From assembly GCA_900544715.1 (NCBI GenBank), contig UQWL01000008.1, positions 62,001 through 126,000 of the forward strand: a stretch of 64,000 nt of DNA. Reading direction: 5' to 3'. This document shows positions 1 to 8,290 of this stretch, piece after piece. Numbering within the stretch: position 1 is the first letter of the stretch; each line of letters opens with the position of its first letter. The translations under genes were made by a program, and so were the position numbers. The notes beneath the pieces were generated by a model. The model saw only the letters and a list, made by a program, of their open reading frames with translations, did not search any database and was not told the origin of the DNA. Source of the DNA: an uncultured Oscillospiraceae bacterium. Lineage in GTDB: Bacteria > Bacillota > Clostridia > Oscillospirales > Acutalibacteraceae.

Positions 1-1114
1 CGCACTTGACGGGGTTTTTATCGGGGATCGCATCGCTGACGAGCGTTTCAAAGCAGAAGGTGCAGGAGATGCAGCGGTTGATCTCCTCCTCCCTGCCCTC
101 ATATGCCTTTTTCACCCACTCCGGGTCTGCCACGACAGCCCTGCCGAGGCCGACGAAGTCAACCAGGCCGTCCTCCAGCATCTTCTCGGCAAACCACGGC
201 TCCTTGACCATGTTGACCGCGATTACGGGGATCTTCACGGCATCCTTCACCGTGCGGATCAGGGGTGTGCGGCAGCCCTGCTCATAAGTAGTCGGCTCTG
301 AAAGGGAATTGAAGGATTCGTAAATGCCGTTGGATACGTTGATATAGACGAGCCCGAGCTTCTCAAGCTCCTGGCAGATGCGCACGCCATCCGGGAGCTT
401 CAGGTATTCCGTCACACCGTTGGGAGCGAGCAGTTCATCCACCGTCAGCCGGATGCCGATGGGAAATTCTTTGCCGCATTCCGTCTGAATGCCCTCGATA
501 ATCTCTTTGACAAATTCCAGCCGCCCTTCAAACGAGCCGCCGAAGCGATCCGTGCGCTGGTTGGTGTAGGGGCTCAGGAACTGGGAGATCAGGTAGCCGT
601 GCGCGCCGTGCAGCTCCACGCCGTCGAGCCCCGCCTTCTGTGCGCGGACAGCAGCGGCAATGAACTTGGCGATGACCGTCTCCACTTCTGCGGTGGTCAT
701 CTCGTGCGTTTCCTGCTGGCATACGCCGCAGGGCTTGGAGCCGGAAGACCACAGCGGCTCGTTGCCGTTGATATCCATAAACGTCTCTCTGCCGGGATGA
801 TGCAGCTGGGCAAATACCTTCACATCCTGCGCGTGCAGCGCTTCCACAGCTTTTGCCATCGGCGCGATCTGCTCATCCCGCGCAAGGCTCGCCTGCTTCG
901 GAGCCGCCACGCCGTGCTCATCGTCCACGCGGGTATTTTCCAGCACGATCATGCCGACGCCGCCCTTGGCCCGCTCCATGAGGTAGGCCATGAAATCCTC
1001 CCCGATGCACTGCTTTTCATCGGAAACGCCCATGGCGAGCGCGCACATCACGATGCGGTTTTTGATGGTCAGGTTACCAATTTTGCCTGGCGCAAATAAT
1101 TTTGGATACTTCAT
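1..1114 (-). CDS. NADH:flavin oxidoreductase, Old Yellow Enzyme family (C-terminus outside window)
   Basis: Flavin-dependent ene-reductase of the type that reduces activated C=C bonds such as 2-enoates or bile-acid enones. The visible part, about 371 residues, is the FMN-binding TIM barrel. It starts MKYPKLFAPGKIGN and carries ELHGAHGYLISQFLSP followed by N-R-x-D-x-x-GG. Near the window edge it has a CISCxFC cysteine cluster, typical of enzymes with a 4Fe-4S centre between the barrel and C-terminal FAD/NADH domains. Those domains should lie beyond base 1; full-length family members are about 640-680 residues. The ATG at 1114 has AGGAGG at 1124-1129. A consensus promoter and a small inverted repeat lie upstream, so it is probably transcribed alone and regulated. 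The substrate cannot be told from sequence. Confidence 0.88.
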   Translation of the reverse strand, partial: MKYPKLFAPGKIGNLTIKNRIVMCALAMGVSDEKQCIGEDFMAYLMERAKGGVGMIVLENTRVDDEHGVAAPKQASLARDEQIAPMAKAVEALHAQDVKVFAQLHHPGRETFMDINGNEPLWSSGSKPCGVCQQETHEMTTAEVETVIAKFIAAAVRAQKAGLDGVELHGAHGYLISQFLSPYTNQRTDRFGGSFEGRLEFVKEIIEGIQTECGKEFPIGIRLTVDELLAPNGVTEYLKLPDGVRICQELEKLGLVYINVSNGIYESFNSLSEPTTYEQGCRTPLIRTVKDAVKIPVIAVNMVKEPWFAEKMLEDGLVDFVGLGRAVVADPEWVKKAYEGREEEINRCISCTFCFETLVSDAIPDKNPVKC

Positions 1115-1152
1115 TGAGATCATCCTCCTGACGCATAAAGCATAGTCAAGAA

Positions 1153-1166
1153 ACAGAATTTTCTGT
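1153..1166. promoter_or_regulatory. Candidate operator, inverted repeat ACAGAA-TT-TTCTGT
   Basis: Perfect 6-bp arms around a 2-bp centre, placed just downstream of the predicted transcription start of the reductase gene. A repressor bound there would block early elongation. The regulator is unknown and no regulator gene is adjacent. Confidence 0.4.
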
Positions 1167-1178
1167 CCCTTTAAGCCA

Positions 1179-1207
1179 ATTATAGGCCGCTAAAATTCGA
1201 TTGTCAA
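1179..1207 (-). promoter_or_regulatory. Sigma-A promoter of the OYE reductase
   Basis: On the minus strand, TTGACA (1202-1207) and TATAAT (1179-1184) are separated by exactly 17 bp. Both boxes are perfect consensus. The predicted start, near 1172, is about 58 nt upstream of the gene. Confidence 0.8.
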
Positions 1208-1435
1208 TTATTTAACAATTTTTTAACATAAAATTTATAGGCAAAATGTAACGGGATTCCGCGTTGCCAGACCGATGCCTCAACGCCTGTTTTTAGGCAT
1301 TGGAAAAAGCGGCGGAAAGCGTCTGGAAAACAGTCTGCCGGCATGGTCTTTTCGGTCGGGACATGATAGAATGGAGGCGTAAAAATTTGAACGATCAATT
1401 TTTGAAACGACCCACAGGAAAGGACGGCTAGAAGC

Positions 1436-2147
1436 ATGGATGGAATCCAGATCAAGCTCTACCACGGCTCTGGAACCGGCGGCCTTCCAACGCTGGAGCC
1501 CCGTTTGCTCCCGAAAAACTCCGAAGGACCTGCCAGCGAAGAAAAATGGGGGGCTGGCAAGGCCGCAGGGTGAAGGTGGGCTGACGCCCACCAAACCTGA
1601 GAACGCCGCCAGCGCCCTTTTTGACCGCTGGCAGGCGTATTGCCCTTTGTCCACCGAGGGTAATCTTTACCTGACGGCAAACGCTGTGGTCGCATCCTTT
1701 TATATGGTGAAGGCCGTCGAGCCGCCTTATTACTGGGCGCCCTATGGGTTTGACGCAGAGGGAATCCCGGTTTATCATGAGCTGTACCCCGATGCGCTCC
1801 ATGCTGTTTACGCCGGGAAACGCGGTTATCTTTACCGGGTGGAAGCGGCTGAAGAACAGATCGCTCCGCTGCAGGAGATTCCGGGCGCCTATACCGCTGC
1901 CGTCCCCTTTCCGGTTGCAGGCTGTGAAGAGCTCCCGGATGTATACGAATGGCTTTTGCGTGCAGAGGCGGAGAAGCTGCTTTGCGTCGGCCGGTTTGAC
2001 GAAAAAACGCAGGAGGAATTGAGCCGATGGTATGAGCAGATTGGAGCGGAAGCCCGGAGCCTTCACCTGCCGCAAAATCCGGATTGCTCCTATGCGCGGT
2101 TTCTGCGGGAAAACATTCCGCAGGCGTGGGGAAAAAGCGGCGCATAA
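1436..2147 (+). pseudogene. Conserved hypothetical protein gene interrupted by a palindromic element
   Basis: The ATG at 1436 opens a frame reading MDGIQIKLYHGSGTGG and then LEPR. That frame runs into a TGA inside a 105-bp palindrome (1530-1634). Downstream of the palindrome, coding resumes in another frame with NLYLTANAVVASFY and GKRGYLYRVE, through to the stop at 2147. The LYHGS start and the NLYLT...Y-LY-V middle resemble a family of uncharacterised Firmicute proteins of about 180-220 residues. The two halves look like one gene split by an insertion whose length is 1 modulo 3. A 235-codon frame from 1440 also spans the palindrome without a stop, so a chimeric protein lacking the conserved start is possible. 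Function unknown. Confidence 0.6.
1530..1634. repeat. 105-bp imperfect palindromic element inside a gene
   Basis: The outer ends are exact inverted repeats, CTGCCAGCG (1530-1538) and CGCTGGCAG (1626-1634). The centre is GGTGGGC-TGAC-GCCCACC. Between them the arms pair imperfectly along most of their length (AAAAATGGGGGGCTGGC against AAAAAGGGCGCTGGC). The structure resembles small REP/MITE-type elements that fold into one long hairpin. No second copy was found in this window. Confidence 0.6.
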
Positions 2148-2187
2148 ATTTTATTTGTTTTCAAAAGCCAAATGGAGGCATGCCAAC

Positions 2188-2697
2188 ATGATTCCAATCG
2201 TGCCCTATGAGGAGCGCTTTGCCGAGGCGGTGAAAGATCTGCTCGTTTCGCTCCAGGAATATTTGGTGGAAATCGACCCGAAACAAATCCAGGCTTTGCC
2301 CGGCAGCTATCGGGAGGAATATTTCCGCCTGACGATGGCATCCCTTGCCGAGCAGGAAGGAAGGCTGCTGCTCGCAATAGAAAACGGAAAGCCGGTTGGG
2401 CTCATCGCCGGTATCATCGAAGCGAAGGATGCGGTTGACCGGTTGACAAACCGCTGCCCCAAACGGGGCCGGATCACAGAGCTGATTGTGGAGCGGGCGG
2501 CGCGGGGCACAGGCACGGGCAAGGCGCTGCTGCGGGAGATGGAAGCGTATCTCAAACACATGGGCTGCGAAGCCATTGCGATCGACGTGTTCGCGCCCAA
2601 CCAAAACGCGGTGGAATTCTACCGCCGAAACGGATATGAGCCTCGGAATATAGAGGTTCTGAAATCGATTGTTACATCAAAGAGAAGGACGGTTTGA
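2188..2697 (+). CDS. GNAT family N-acetyltransferase
   Basis: Acetyl-CoA-dependent acetyltransferase of about 169 residues. The GNAT core is recognisable: strand 4 ITELIVERAARGTGTGKALL holds the R-x-x-G-x-G/A acetyl-CoA loop, and it is followed by AIAIDVFAPNQNAVEFYRRNGYEP, the strand 5 to helix 4 region with the usual N-x-x-A-x-x-F-Y. The substrate is unknown. The ATG at 2188 is chosen because GGAGG at 2174-2178 sits 9 nt upstream. The stop lies 3 nt before the next gene, so the two are probably translated from one message. Confidence 0.85.
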   Translation: MIPIVPYEERFAEAVKDLLVSLQEYLVEIDPKQIQALPGSYREEYFRLTMASLAEQEGRLLLAIENGKPVGLIAGIIEAKDAVDRLTNRCPKRGRITELIVERAARGTGTGKALLREMEAYLKHMGCEAIAIDVFAPNQNAVEFYRRNGYEPRNIEVLKSIVTSKRRTV

Positions 2698-2700
2698 ACT

Positions 2701-3285
2701 ATGACGGAAAAAGAAAAGGCCGCAGCAGGTTATCTGTTTGACCCAAGCGCCGATCCGCAAAACGCCAAGGATATCGCCAGATGCATCGATTTATGCCATG
2801 CATACAACCAATGTATGCCAAGTGACCTTTCTGCAAAGCAACGGATCTTGGAGCAGATCATCGGCCGCATGGGAAAAAACGTGGTGATCACCGCGCCGTT
2901 TTGGTGCGATCATGGCTACAATATTTTCATTGGGGATGATTTTTACTCCAACCACAACCTTGTGATTACGGACGGCGCCACAGTGACCTTTGGCGACCAT
3001 GTGTTTATTGCGCCGAACTGCTGCTTTACCACCGCGGAGCATGCAATTGATGCGGAGCAGCGCAACCGGGGCTTGGAGGTGGCAAATCCCATCAAGATTG
3101 GCAACAATGTTTGGATCGGCGCGGGGGCAACCATATTGGCAGGCGTAACGATTGGGGATAATACCGTGATCGGCGCGGGAAGCCTTGTCAAAAAGGATAT
3201 CCCCTCCAACGTGGTGGCAGTGGGCGTGCCCTGCAAGGTGCTGCGGGAAATCACAGAGGCGGATCAGGATCGATATCCGCGCTAA
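2701..3285 (+). CDS. Sugar O-acetyltransferase, maltose acetyltransferase (Maa/LacA) type
   Basis: Transfers acetyl from acetyl-CoA to a sugar hydroxyl. The 194-residue length fits the family. The N-terminal mac domain (MTEKEKAAAGYLFDPSADP) is followed by a left-handed beta helix of hexapeptide repeats: GVTIGDNTVIGAGSLVKKDI, and GNNVWIGAGATILAG. The catalytic histidine is expected in the TTAEHAID segment (about residue 115). These enzymes are cytoplasmic trimers thought to detoxify excess sugars; the sugar cannot be inferred. Its start is 3 nt after the GNAT stop, which suggests translational coupling. Confidence 0.9.
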   Translation: MTEKEKAAAGYLFDPSADPQNAKDIARCIDLCHAYNQCMPSDLSAKQRILEQIIGRMGKNVVITAPFWCDHGYNIFIGDDFYSNHNLVITDGATVTFGDHVFIAPNCCFTTAEHAIDAEQRNRGLEVANPIKIGNNVWIGAGATILAGVTIGDNTVIGAGSLVKKDIPSNVVAVGVPCKVLREITEADQDRYPR

Positions 3286-3362
3286 ATTGCGCCGTATCAG
3301 AGCCTGTTCCAAATCAAAAGGCCTGTTTACAGGCTGAAAACAACCGTCGGCTACAATGAGGC

Positions 3363-3410
3363 AACCGAGGCCGGTGCAAATGCGCTGCATTCGCACCGAC
3401 CTCGGTTTTT
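3363..3410 (+). terminator. Rho-independent terminator after the sugar acetyltransferase
   Basis: The stem AACCGAGG/CCTCGGTT, with inner GGTGC/GCACC pairing, is followed by TTTTT at 3406-3410. It also separates the convergent DUF134-NifX gene. Confidence 0.75.
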
Positions 3411-3433
3411 CATGTATGGAGAACAAGCTCCCC

Positions 3434-4222
3434 TTAATGACAGCCGCCGTTGCTGCCGGAACAGCCATGCTTCTCTTCTTTACAGGCATGTTCGCCGCAG
3501 GAATGCTCGTGCTCATGATGATTGCAATGCACATTGGCGTCGAATTGGAGCGCATTTGCAAGATAGGCGTTCACTGCGCCGTCCGCGCTGCCGGATACCC
3601 CGCCGAACAGCCGGATGCCAGCCTCCCGCAGGGCAGCCTGCGCTCCTCCCCCAATGCCGCCGCAGATGAGAACATCCACCTTTGCACCGGCGAGAAAGCC
3701 TGCCAGCGCGCCGTGGCCCTGCCCGTTGGTATCCACAACCTGCTGCTTGACGACCTGCCCGTTTTCAATATCATACAGCTTAAACTGGGAGGTGTGGCCG
3801 AAGTGCTGAAATACATTGCCGTTTTCATAGGTAACTGCGATTCTCATTTGATTGGCTCCTTTCCGTTGCACAGGTTGCTTTGGGGCTGTGCGGCCCGTTT
3901 TTTCGCAAGTTTTCTGGCAGCAGGGAACGCCGCCGTCACAAAGCCGGTAATGGCCGCCCGCGATCCGAAGCGGCCTTCCGCAAACGATGCTTTCGGCGAT
4001 CTTCCCCCTTGCGGATTCATATATTTCGGTTACGGTAGTTCGGGAGATATCCATTTGCTTTGCGCACTGCTCGTGGGTCAGCTTCTCCAAATCAATGAGG
4101 CGGATCACTTCATATTCATCCACCGTCAGGGTGATCGTTTCCCCGCACGGGATGCCTACCGGAATAAAGCCGTCATAGGCCGGCTCCGTGCAAATCCTTC
4201 TGCATCTGCTTGGCCTTGCCAT
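3434..4222 (-). CDS. DUF134 DNA-binding protein fused to a NifX/NifB-type domain with a metal-binding tail
   Basis: A 262-residue fusion. Residues 1-100 match the DUF134 family (MARPSRCRRI start; helix-turn-helix EQCAKQMDISRTTVTEIYES; Cys-rich CDGGVPCCQKTC). From about residue 125 (MRIAVTYENGNVFQHFGHTS) it carries a dinitrogenase iron-molybdenum cofactor-type domain. The last 35 residues are rich in His and Cys (HCNHHEHEHSCGEHACKEEK) and probably bind metal. DUF134 and NifX-like proteins are often neighbours, so the fusion suggests a metal- or Fe-S-responsive regulator. Nitrogenase genes are absent, so a role in nitrogen fixation is not implied. The RBS GGAGGTGG precedes the ATG. Confidence 0.8.
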   Translation of the reverse strand: MARPSRCRRICTEPAYDGFIPVGIPCGETITLTVDEYEVIRLIDLEKLTHEQCAKQMDISRTTVTEIYESARGKIAESIVCGRPLRIAGGHYRLCDGGVPCCQKTCEKTGRTAPKQPVQRKGANQMRIAVTYENGNVFQHFGHTSQFKLYDIENGQVVKQQVVDTNGQGHGALAGFLAGAKVDVLICGGIGGGAQAALREAGIRLFGGVSGSADGAVNAYLANALQFDANVHCNHHEHEHSCGEHACKEEKHGCSGSNGGCH

Positions 4223-4262
4223 GAAACCACCTCCGCACCGTTTCCGTCATATGTCGATAATT

Positions 4263-4290
4263 ATTATACCACAGAAGCGCAAAAAAGCAA
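4263..4290 (-). promoter_or_regulatory. Promoter of the DUF134-NifX gene
   Basis: TATAAT at 4263-4268 and TTGCTT at 4285-4290 are separated by 16 bp. A CATATG-centred near-palindrome (CGTCATATGTCG, 4245-4256) lies between the promoter and the gene and could be an operator. Confidence 0.5.
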
Positions 4291-4394
4291 GCGGGATGAA
4301 AACAACGCTGTGCATCGCCTGTTCCGGCCCTTCACCAAATTAATCCATGCACCGTTTTACACACGGGTACCCATAAAAAATCTCCAAAATACAT

Positions 4395-4430
4395 AGCGCC
4401 CCAGATGCCAATCACGGCATCTGGGGCGCT
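4395..4430 (-). terminator. Terminator hairpin after pheT
   Basis: Perfect 15-bp stem AGCGCCCCAGATGCC/GGCATCTGGGGCGCT with a 6-nt loop, 27 bp past the pheT stop. The following T-run is weak (ATGTATTTT). Confidence 0.7.
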
Positions 4431-4457
4431 GTGTATATATAACTACATTTGAAGGTC

Positions 4458-6839
4458 TTACGCCCGGAGGGTTGCGCCGATCTTCGCCAGCGCCTTGACC
4501 GCGCGCTTCATAGCCGCGTCGGCCTCCTCATCGGTCAGCGTGCGGTCGGCCGCGCGCAGCCGCAGGCTGAACGCCGCGCTCTTCTTGCCGGCTTCGATCT
4601 GCTTGCCCTCGTAAACATCGAAGAGGTTGATCTCTTCGAGGATTGCGCCGACTGCTTCACCGATCGCGCGCTCCAGCGTCAGCACCGGCGTTTCACGCGC
4701 ACAGACCACGGCAATATCACGCGTGGAGGCCGGGAACTTCGGCAGCGGATGATAAACCTTCTGGCGGTTGCCAAGCTCCATCAGCGCGGCCACATCCACC
4801 TCGGCGGCATATGCCTTCATGCCAAGGCCGTAATTCTCCTGCACCTTGGGATGGATTTCACCAAGGAAGGCCACCTCGCGGCCCTCTTTGCTGATCCGCG
4901 CTGTGCGGCCGGGGTGGAAGGTCGGGTCGTCCGTCACGGCCTCCACATCGTAATCCGCCACGCCGCAGGCCTTCAGCAGCTCCTCCACCACGCCCTTGAG
5001 CGCATAGAAATCGCAGCCTTCACCATACATGCCGATCGCGGCCTTCGGCAGCTCCAGGGGAAGCTCCTGTGTGCCGCGCGGGGTGTATTCCACCGCAAGC
5101 TCATAGATCGCTGCCTGCGGGTTGCGGTTATTATAGTTACGGGAGAGCACGTCTAAGATGGACGGCAGAGCCGTTGTGCGCATGACGCTCGTATCCTCGC
5201 CCAGCGGGTTGGTGATCACAACAGACTTGCGCTTTTCGCTCTCCGCCGGGAGGCAGATGCGGTCATAGGCCTTCGGGCTGATGAAGGAATAGGTAGACAC
5301 CTCGCTCAGCCCGCAGCCGAGCAGCGTGCTGTGGATCAAGCGCTCAAGCTGCTGCATGGGGGTAAGCTTTGCGTTCGCAACGCCTGTGAGCATCCGGTTC
5401 GGGATGTTTCCATAGCCGTAGAAGCGGGCAATTTCCTCGGAAATATCGGCTTTATGCTCGATATCATTGCGGAAGGGAGGCACATAGATTGTGCCGTTTT
5501 CCACCCGGAAGCCAATGCGCTCAAGGATCGCCTTCTGCTCCTCCGGGCCGACCTCAATGCCGATGAAGTGGTTGACCCACTCCCAATCGAACGGCAGGGT
5601 GCGCTGCTCCTTTTTGGAGCGGTCGCAATCCACCACGCCGTTTACCACATCGCCCGCATCGAGCTGCTGCACAAGCTCCAGCGCACGCGCGAGGCAGACC
5701 GGGCAGCTCTCGGGGTTCAGCTCCTTCTCATAGCGGGAGGAGGCCTCCGTGCGCATGCCGAGCTTTTTCGCCGTGCGGCGCACAGACGCGCCGTTGAAGC
5801 AGGCAGATTCAAAAACAATGGTGGTTGTATCCTCCATGATGCCGCTGTATTCGCCGCCCATCACGCCCGCTACAGCCACGGGCTTTTTCGCGTCCGCAAT
5901 GACGAGCATCTCATCGGTGAGCGTGCGCTCTACCCCGTCGAGCGTGGTGATCTGCTCGCCGTTCTCCGCGCGGCGGACGATCACGCTGTTGCCCTCGAGA
6001 TAGCGCAGGTCGAAGGCATGCATTGGCTGGCCGTATTCGAGCATGACATAGTTTGTGATATCGACGATATTGTTGATCGGGCGCACGCCGCTCGCACGCA
6101 ACCGCTCGCGCATCCAGCGCGGGGAGGGCTTGATACGCACGTTTTCGACGACTGCGCCCACATAGCGATAGCACTTTTCATCGTCGAGGATTGTGACACT
6201 GAGATGGTCGTTCACATCGCCCTGCGTGGGCTTCACCTGCGGCACGGGCATCTGGAAGGGCACCTGGAAGGTGGCCGCCGCCTCTCGCGCAAGGCCCAGC
6301 ACGGAGAGGCAATCCGGCCGGTTGGAGGTGATTTCAAACTCCGTGACGGTATCGTTCAGGCCAATTGCGTCATGAATATCCGCTCCGGGCGTTAAATCGC
6401 AGTCGTCGCCCAGCACAAAAATGCCGTCCTCAATTGCATAGGGAAAATCGTGCGTGGTCAGCCCCAGCTCGCCCAGCGAGCAGAGCATGCCGTTGCTCGG
6501 CACGCCACGCAGCTTGCCCTTTTTGATCTGCTTGCCGCCGTGCACTGTGGAATGATCCAGCGCGACGGGGACAAAATCGCCCTCCTTCAAATTCTGCGCG
6601 CCGGTAACGATCTGGAGGGGTTCCCCCTGCCCCGCGTTGACCTGGCAGATCCAGAGGTGGTCGGAATCCGGGTGCTTTTCGAGCGACAGCAGTTTGCCGA
6701 CCACGATATTGGTCAGATCCGCCCCTTCTTTTTCATACCCCTCCACCTTGGAGCCGGAGAGGGTCATTTCATCGCTGAAGGTTTTATCGTCAACATTTAA
6801 GTCAATATAATCGAGCAGCCATTTCTTTGATAAATCCAT
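4458..6839 (-). CDS. pheT: Phenylalanine--tRNA ligase beta subunit
   Basis: The large subunit of the alpha2-beta2 enzyme that charges tRNA-Phe; it also carries the editing site. Its 793 residues are normal for the long bacterial form. The order visible is: N-terminal B1 and tRNA-binding OB domain (about 1-150, DHLWICQVNAGQGEPLQIVTGA), B3/B4 editing core (about 210-400, SVLGLAREAAAT and ITNYVMLEYGQPMHAFD), B5 domain (FRNDIEHKADISEEIARFYG), catalytic-like B6/B7, and the C-terminal anticodon-binding B8 domain (FPASTRDIAVV). It follows pheS after an 18-bp gap and shares its T-box leader. Confidence 0.97.
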   Translation of the reverse strand: MDLSKKWLLDYIDLNVDDKTFSDEMTLSGSKVEGYEKEGADLTNIVVGKLLSLEKHPDSDHLWICQVNAGQGEPLQIVTGAQNLKEGDFVPVALDHSTVHGGKQIKKGKLRGVPSNGMLCSLGELGLTTHDFPYAIEDGIFVLGDDCDLTPGADIHDAIGLNDTVTEFEITSNRPDCLSVLGLAREAAATFQVPFQMPVPQVKPTQGDVNDHLSVTILDDEKCYRYVGAVVENVRIKPSPRWMRERLRASGVRPINNIVDITNYVMLEYGQPMHAFDLRYLEGNSVIVRRAENGEQITTLDGVERTLTDEMLVIADAKKPVAVAGVMGGEYSGIMEDTTTIVFESACFNGASVRRTAKKLGMRTEASSRYEKELNPESCPVCLARALELVQQLDAGDVVNGVVDCDRSKKEQRTLPFDWEWVNHFIGIEVGPEEQKAILERIGFRVENGTIYVPPFRNDIEHKADISEEIARFYGYGNIPNRMLTGVANAKLTPMQQLERLIHSTLLGCGLSEVSTYSFISPKAYDRICLPAESEKRKSVVITNPLGEDTSVMRTTALPSILDVLSRNYNNRNPQAAIYELAVEYTPRGTQELPLELPKAAIGMYGEGCDFYALKGVVEELLKACGVADYDVEAVTDDPTFHPGRTARISKEGREVAFLGEIHPKVQENYGLGMKAYAAEVDVAALMELGNRQKVYHPLPKFPASTRDIAVVCARETPVLTLERAIGEAVGAILEEINLFDVYEGKQIEAGKKSAAFSLRLRAADRTLTDEEADAAMKRAVKALAKIGATLRA

Positions 6840-6857
6840 TTGATAACCCTCCTTCGG

Positions 6858-7877
6858 TTAAAACTGGCTGAGAAAACGCATATCGTTTTCATATAACAAT
6901 CGCATATCGTCGATATTGAAGCGGAACATCACAAGCCGTTCAAGGCCAACGCCGAAGGCAAAGCCGCTGTACTGCTCCGGGTCGATGCCGCCGTTTTGCA
7001 GCACCTTCGGATGCACCATGCCGCCGCCGAGAATTTCGATCCAGCCCTCGCCCTTGCACATCGGGCAACCCTTGCCGCCGCAGCGGAAGCAGGATACGTC
7101 GATCTCACAGGACGGCTCCGTGAATGGAAAATGGTGCGGACGCAGGCGGATGCGCGTATCGTCGCCATAGAGCCGCTTAGCAAAGGCTTCCAGCGTGCCC
7201 TTTAAATCGCCCATGGTGATATCCCGGTCGACGACAAGCCCCTCGATCTGGTGGAACAGGGGCGAATGCGTTGCATCCACCGCGTCGGAGCGGTACACCC
7301 TGCCGGGCGCGATGATGCGGATGGGCGGCTTCTGCTGCTCCATCACACGGATCTGCACGGGCGAAGTTTGCGTGCGCAGGAGCATCTTTTCGGTGATATA
7401 GAAGGTATCCTGCGTATCGCGCGCAGGGTGATCCGGCGGAATATTCAGCGCCTCAAAGTTATAGTAATCCCACTCGACCTCCGGGCCGGTGGCTACCTCA
7501 AAGCCCATGCCGAGGAAGATTTCCTTCACCTCATCAAGCACGATGGAGAGTGGGTGCTTATGGCCGAGCGGGCGGCATTTGCCGGGCATCGTTACATCAA
7601 TGCGCTCGTTTTCCAGTTGCCTGGCAGTTTCCTCCGCTTTGAGCTCCTTTTCGCGTGTTTCCACAATCTGCTCAATATAGGCGCGCACTTCATTGGCCAG
7701 TTGACCAATGACCGGGCGCTCCTCCGCCGTGAGTTTCCCCATCTGCTTCAATACGGCGGTCAGCTCGCCCTTTTTGCCCAGAAAACGCACGCGGGCGGCA
7801 TCCAGCCCCGCACGCGATTCGATCTTTGCGAGCTCCTGCCGGGCCGCTTCCCGGATTGATTCGAGCTGCTCTTTCAT
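6858..7877 (-). CDS. pheS: Phenylalanine--tRNA ligase alpha subunit
   Basis: The catalytic subunit of phenylalanyl-tRNA synthetase, 339 residues. An N-terminal coiled coil (residues 1-90) binds tRNA. The class II core follows, with motif 1 near GFEVATGPEVEWDYYNFEALN, motif 2 around GRVYRSDAVDATHSPLFHQIEG, and motif 3 GFAFGVGLERLVMFRFNIDD near the C-terminus. A Cys pattern (CFRCGGKGCPMCKGEG) typical of many pheS proteins is present. Expression should respond to uncharged tRNA-Phe through the upstream T-box. Confidence 0.97.
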   Translation of the reverse strand: MKEQLESIREAARQELAKIESRAGLDAARVRFLGKKGELTAVLKQMGKLTAEERPVIGQLANEVRAYIEQIVETREKELKAEETARQLENERIDVTMPGKCRPLGHKHPLSIVLDEVKEIFLGMGFEVATGPEVEWDYYNFEALNIPPDHPARDTQDTFYITEKMLLRTQTSPVQIRVMEQQKPPIRIIAPGRVYRSDAVDATHSPLFHQIEGLVVDRDITMGDLKGTLEAFAKRLYGDDTRIRLRPHHFPFTEPSCEIDVSCFRCGGKGCPMCKGEGWIEILGGGMVHPKVLQNGGIDPEQYSGFAFGVGLERLVMFRFNIDDMRLLYENDMRFLSQF

Positions 7878-7960
7878 TCTGAATCCTTCCTTCCAAACTA
7901 AAATCAGACTTGCTCAACTGCTCTGCTCTTTGATTCTGATGGGTGCATCCAATGGGACAA

Positions 7961-8222
7961 CAAAAAGCCTTCGCCCCTGTGAATAGGGACGAAGGCGTAA
8001 TTCCTCCGCGGTACCACCCTGATTTTTGCAAAGAAGCAAACACTCCTGCGCCGCATAACGGAGGCGAACCGTTGCGGCCTACCACTCTCGCTTCAACCGC
8101 ACCGCTCCGAAGTGAACTTCAGCAGCTTCTCCGCGCGGGCGCGCTTTCAGCCTGGGCTCGCCCTCTCTGGCCGCGGAAACGATTGAAAACCGCTTACTCT
8201 CTTCATCACAGCGTTATAAATT
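7961..8222 (-). ncRNA. T-box riboswitch controlling pheST (Phe, UUC specifier)
   Basis: On the minus strand the conserved T-box 14-mer AGGGTGGTACCGCG lies at 8007-8020. It is followed by a terminator stem GCCTTCG.../...CGAAGGC (7967-7996) and TTTTT. Upstream is a Stem I region, and a candidate specifier UUC (8114-8116) sits in the context GAAGTTCACTTCGG. UUC is a phenylalanine codon, which fits the downstream genes. Uncharged tRNA-Phe is expected to stabilise the antiterminator and switch on pheST. Confidence 0.93.
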
Positions 8223-8228
8223 TGTTTT

Positions 8229-8257
8229 AATATAGCACAATCTCAAACGATTGGCAA
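8229..8257 (-). promoter_or_regulatory. Promoter of the pheST T-box transcript
   Basis: TTGCCA (8252-8257) and TATATT (8229-8234) with a 17-bp spacer, just upstream of the T-box leader. Confidence 0.65.
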
Positions 8258-8290
8258 GAGCGAAATTGAAAAAAGCATGCGGGTTTTCCC

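Noticed and set aside
3356..4396. 346-codon plus-strand frame opposite the DUF134-NifX gene
   Set aside because: Antisense to a gene with clear motifs; starts inside a terminator.
5331..6395. 354-codon plus-strand frame opposite pheT
   Set aside because: It is the antisense shadow of a strongly conserved gene, has no ribosome site and no recognisable protein pattern.
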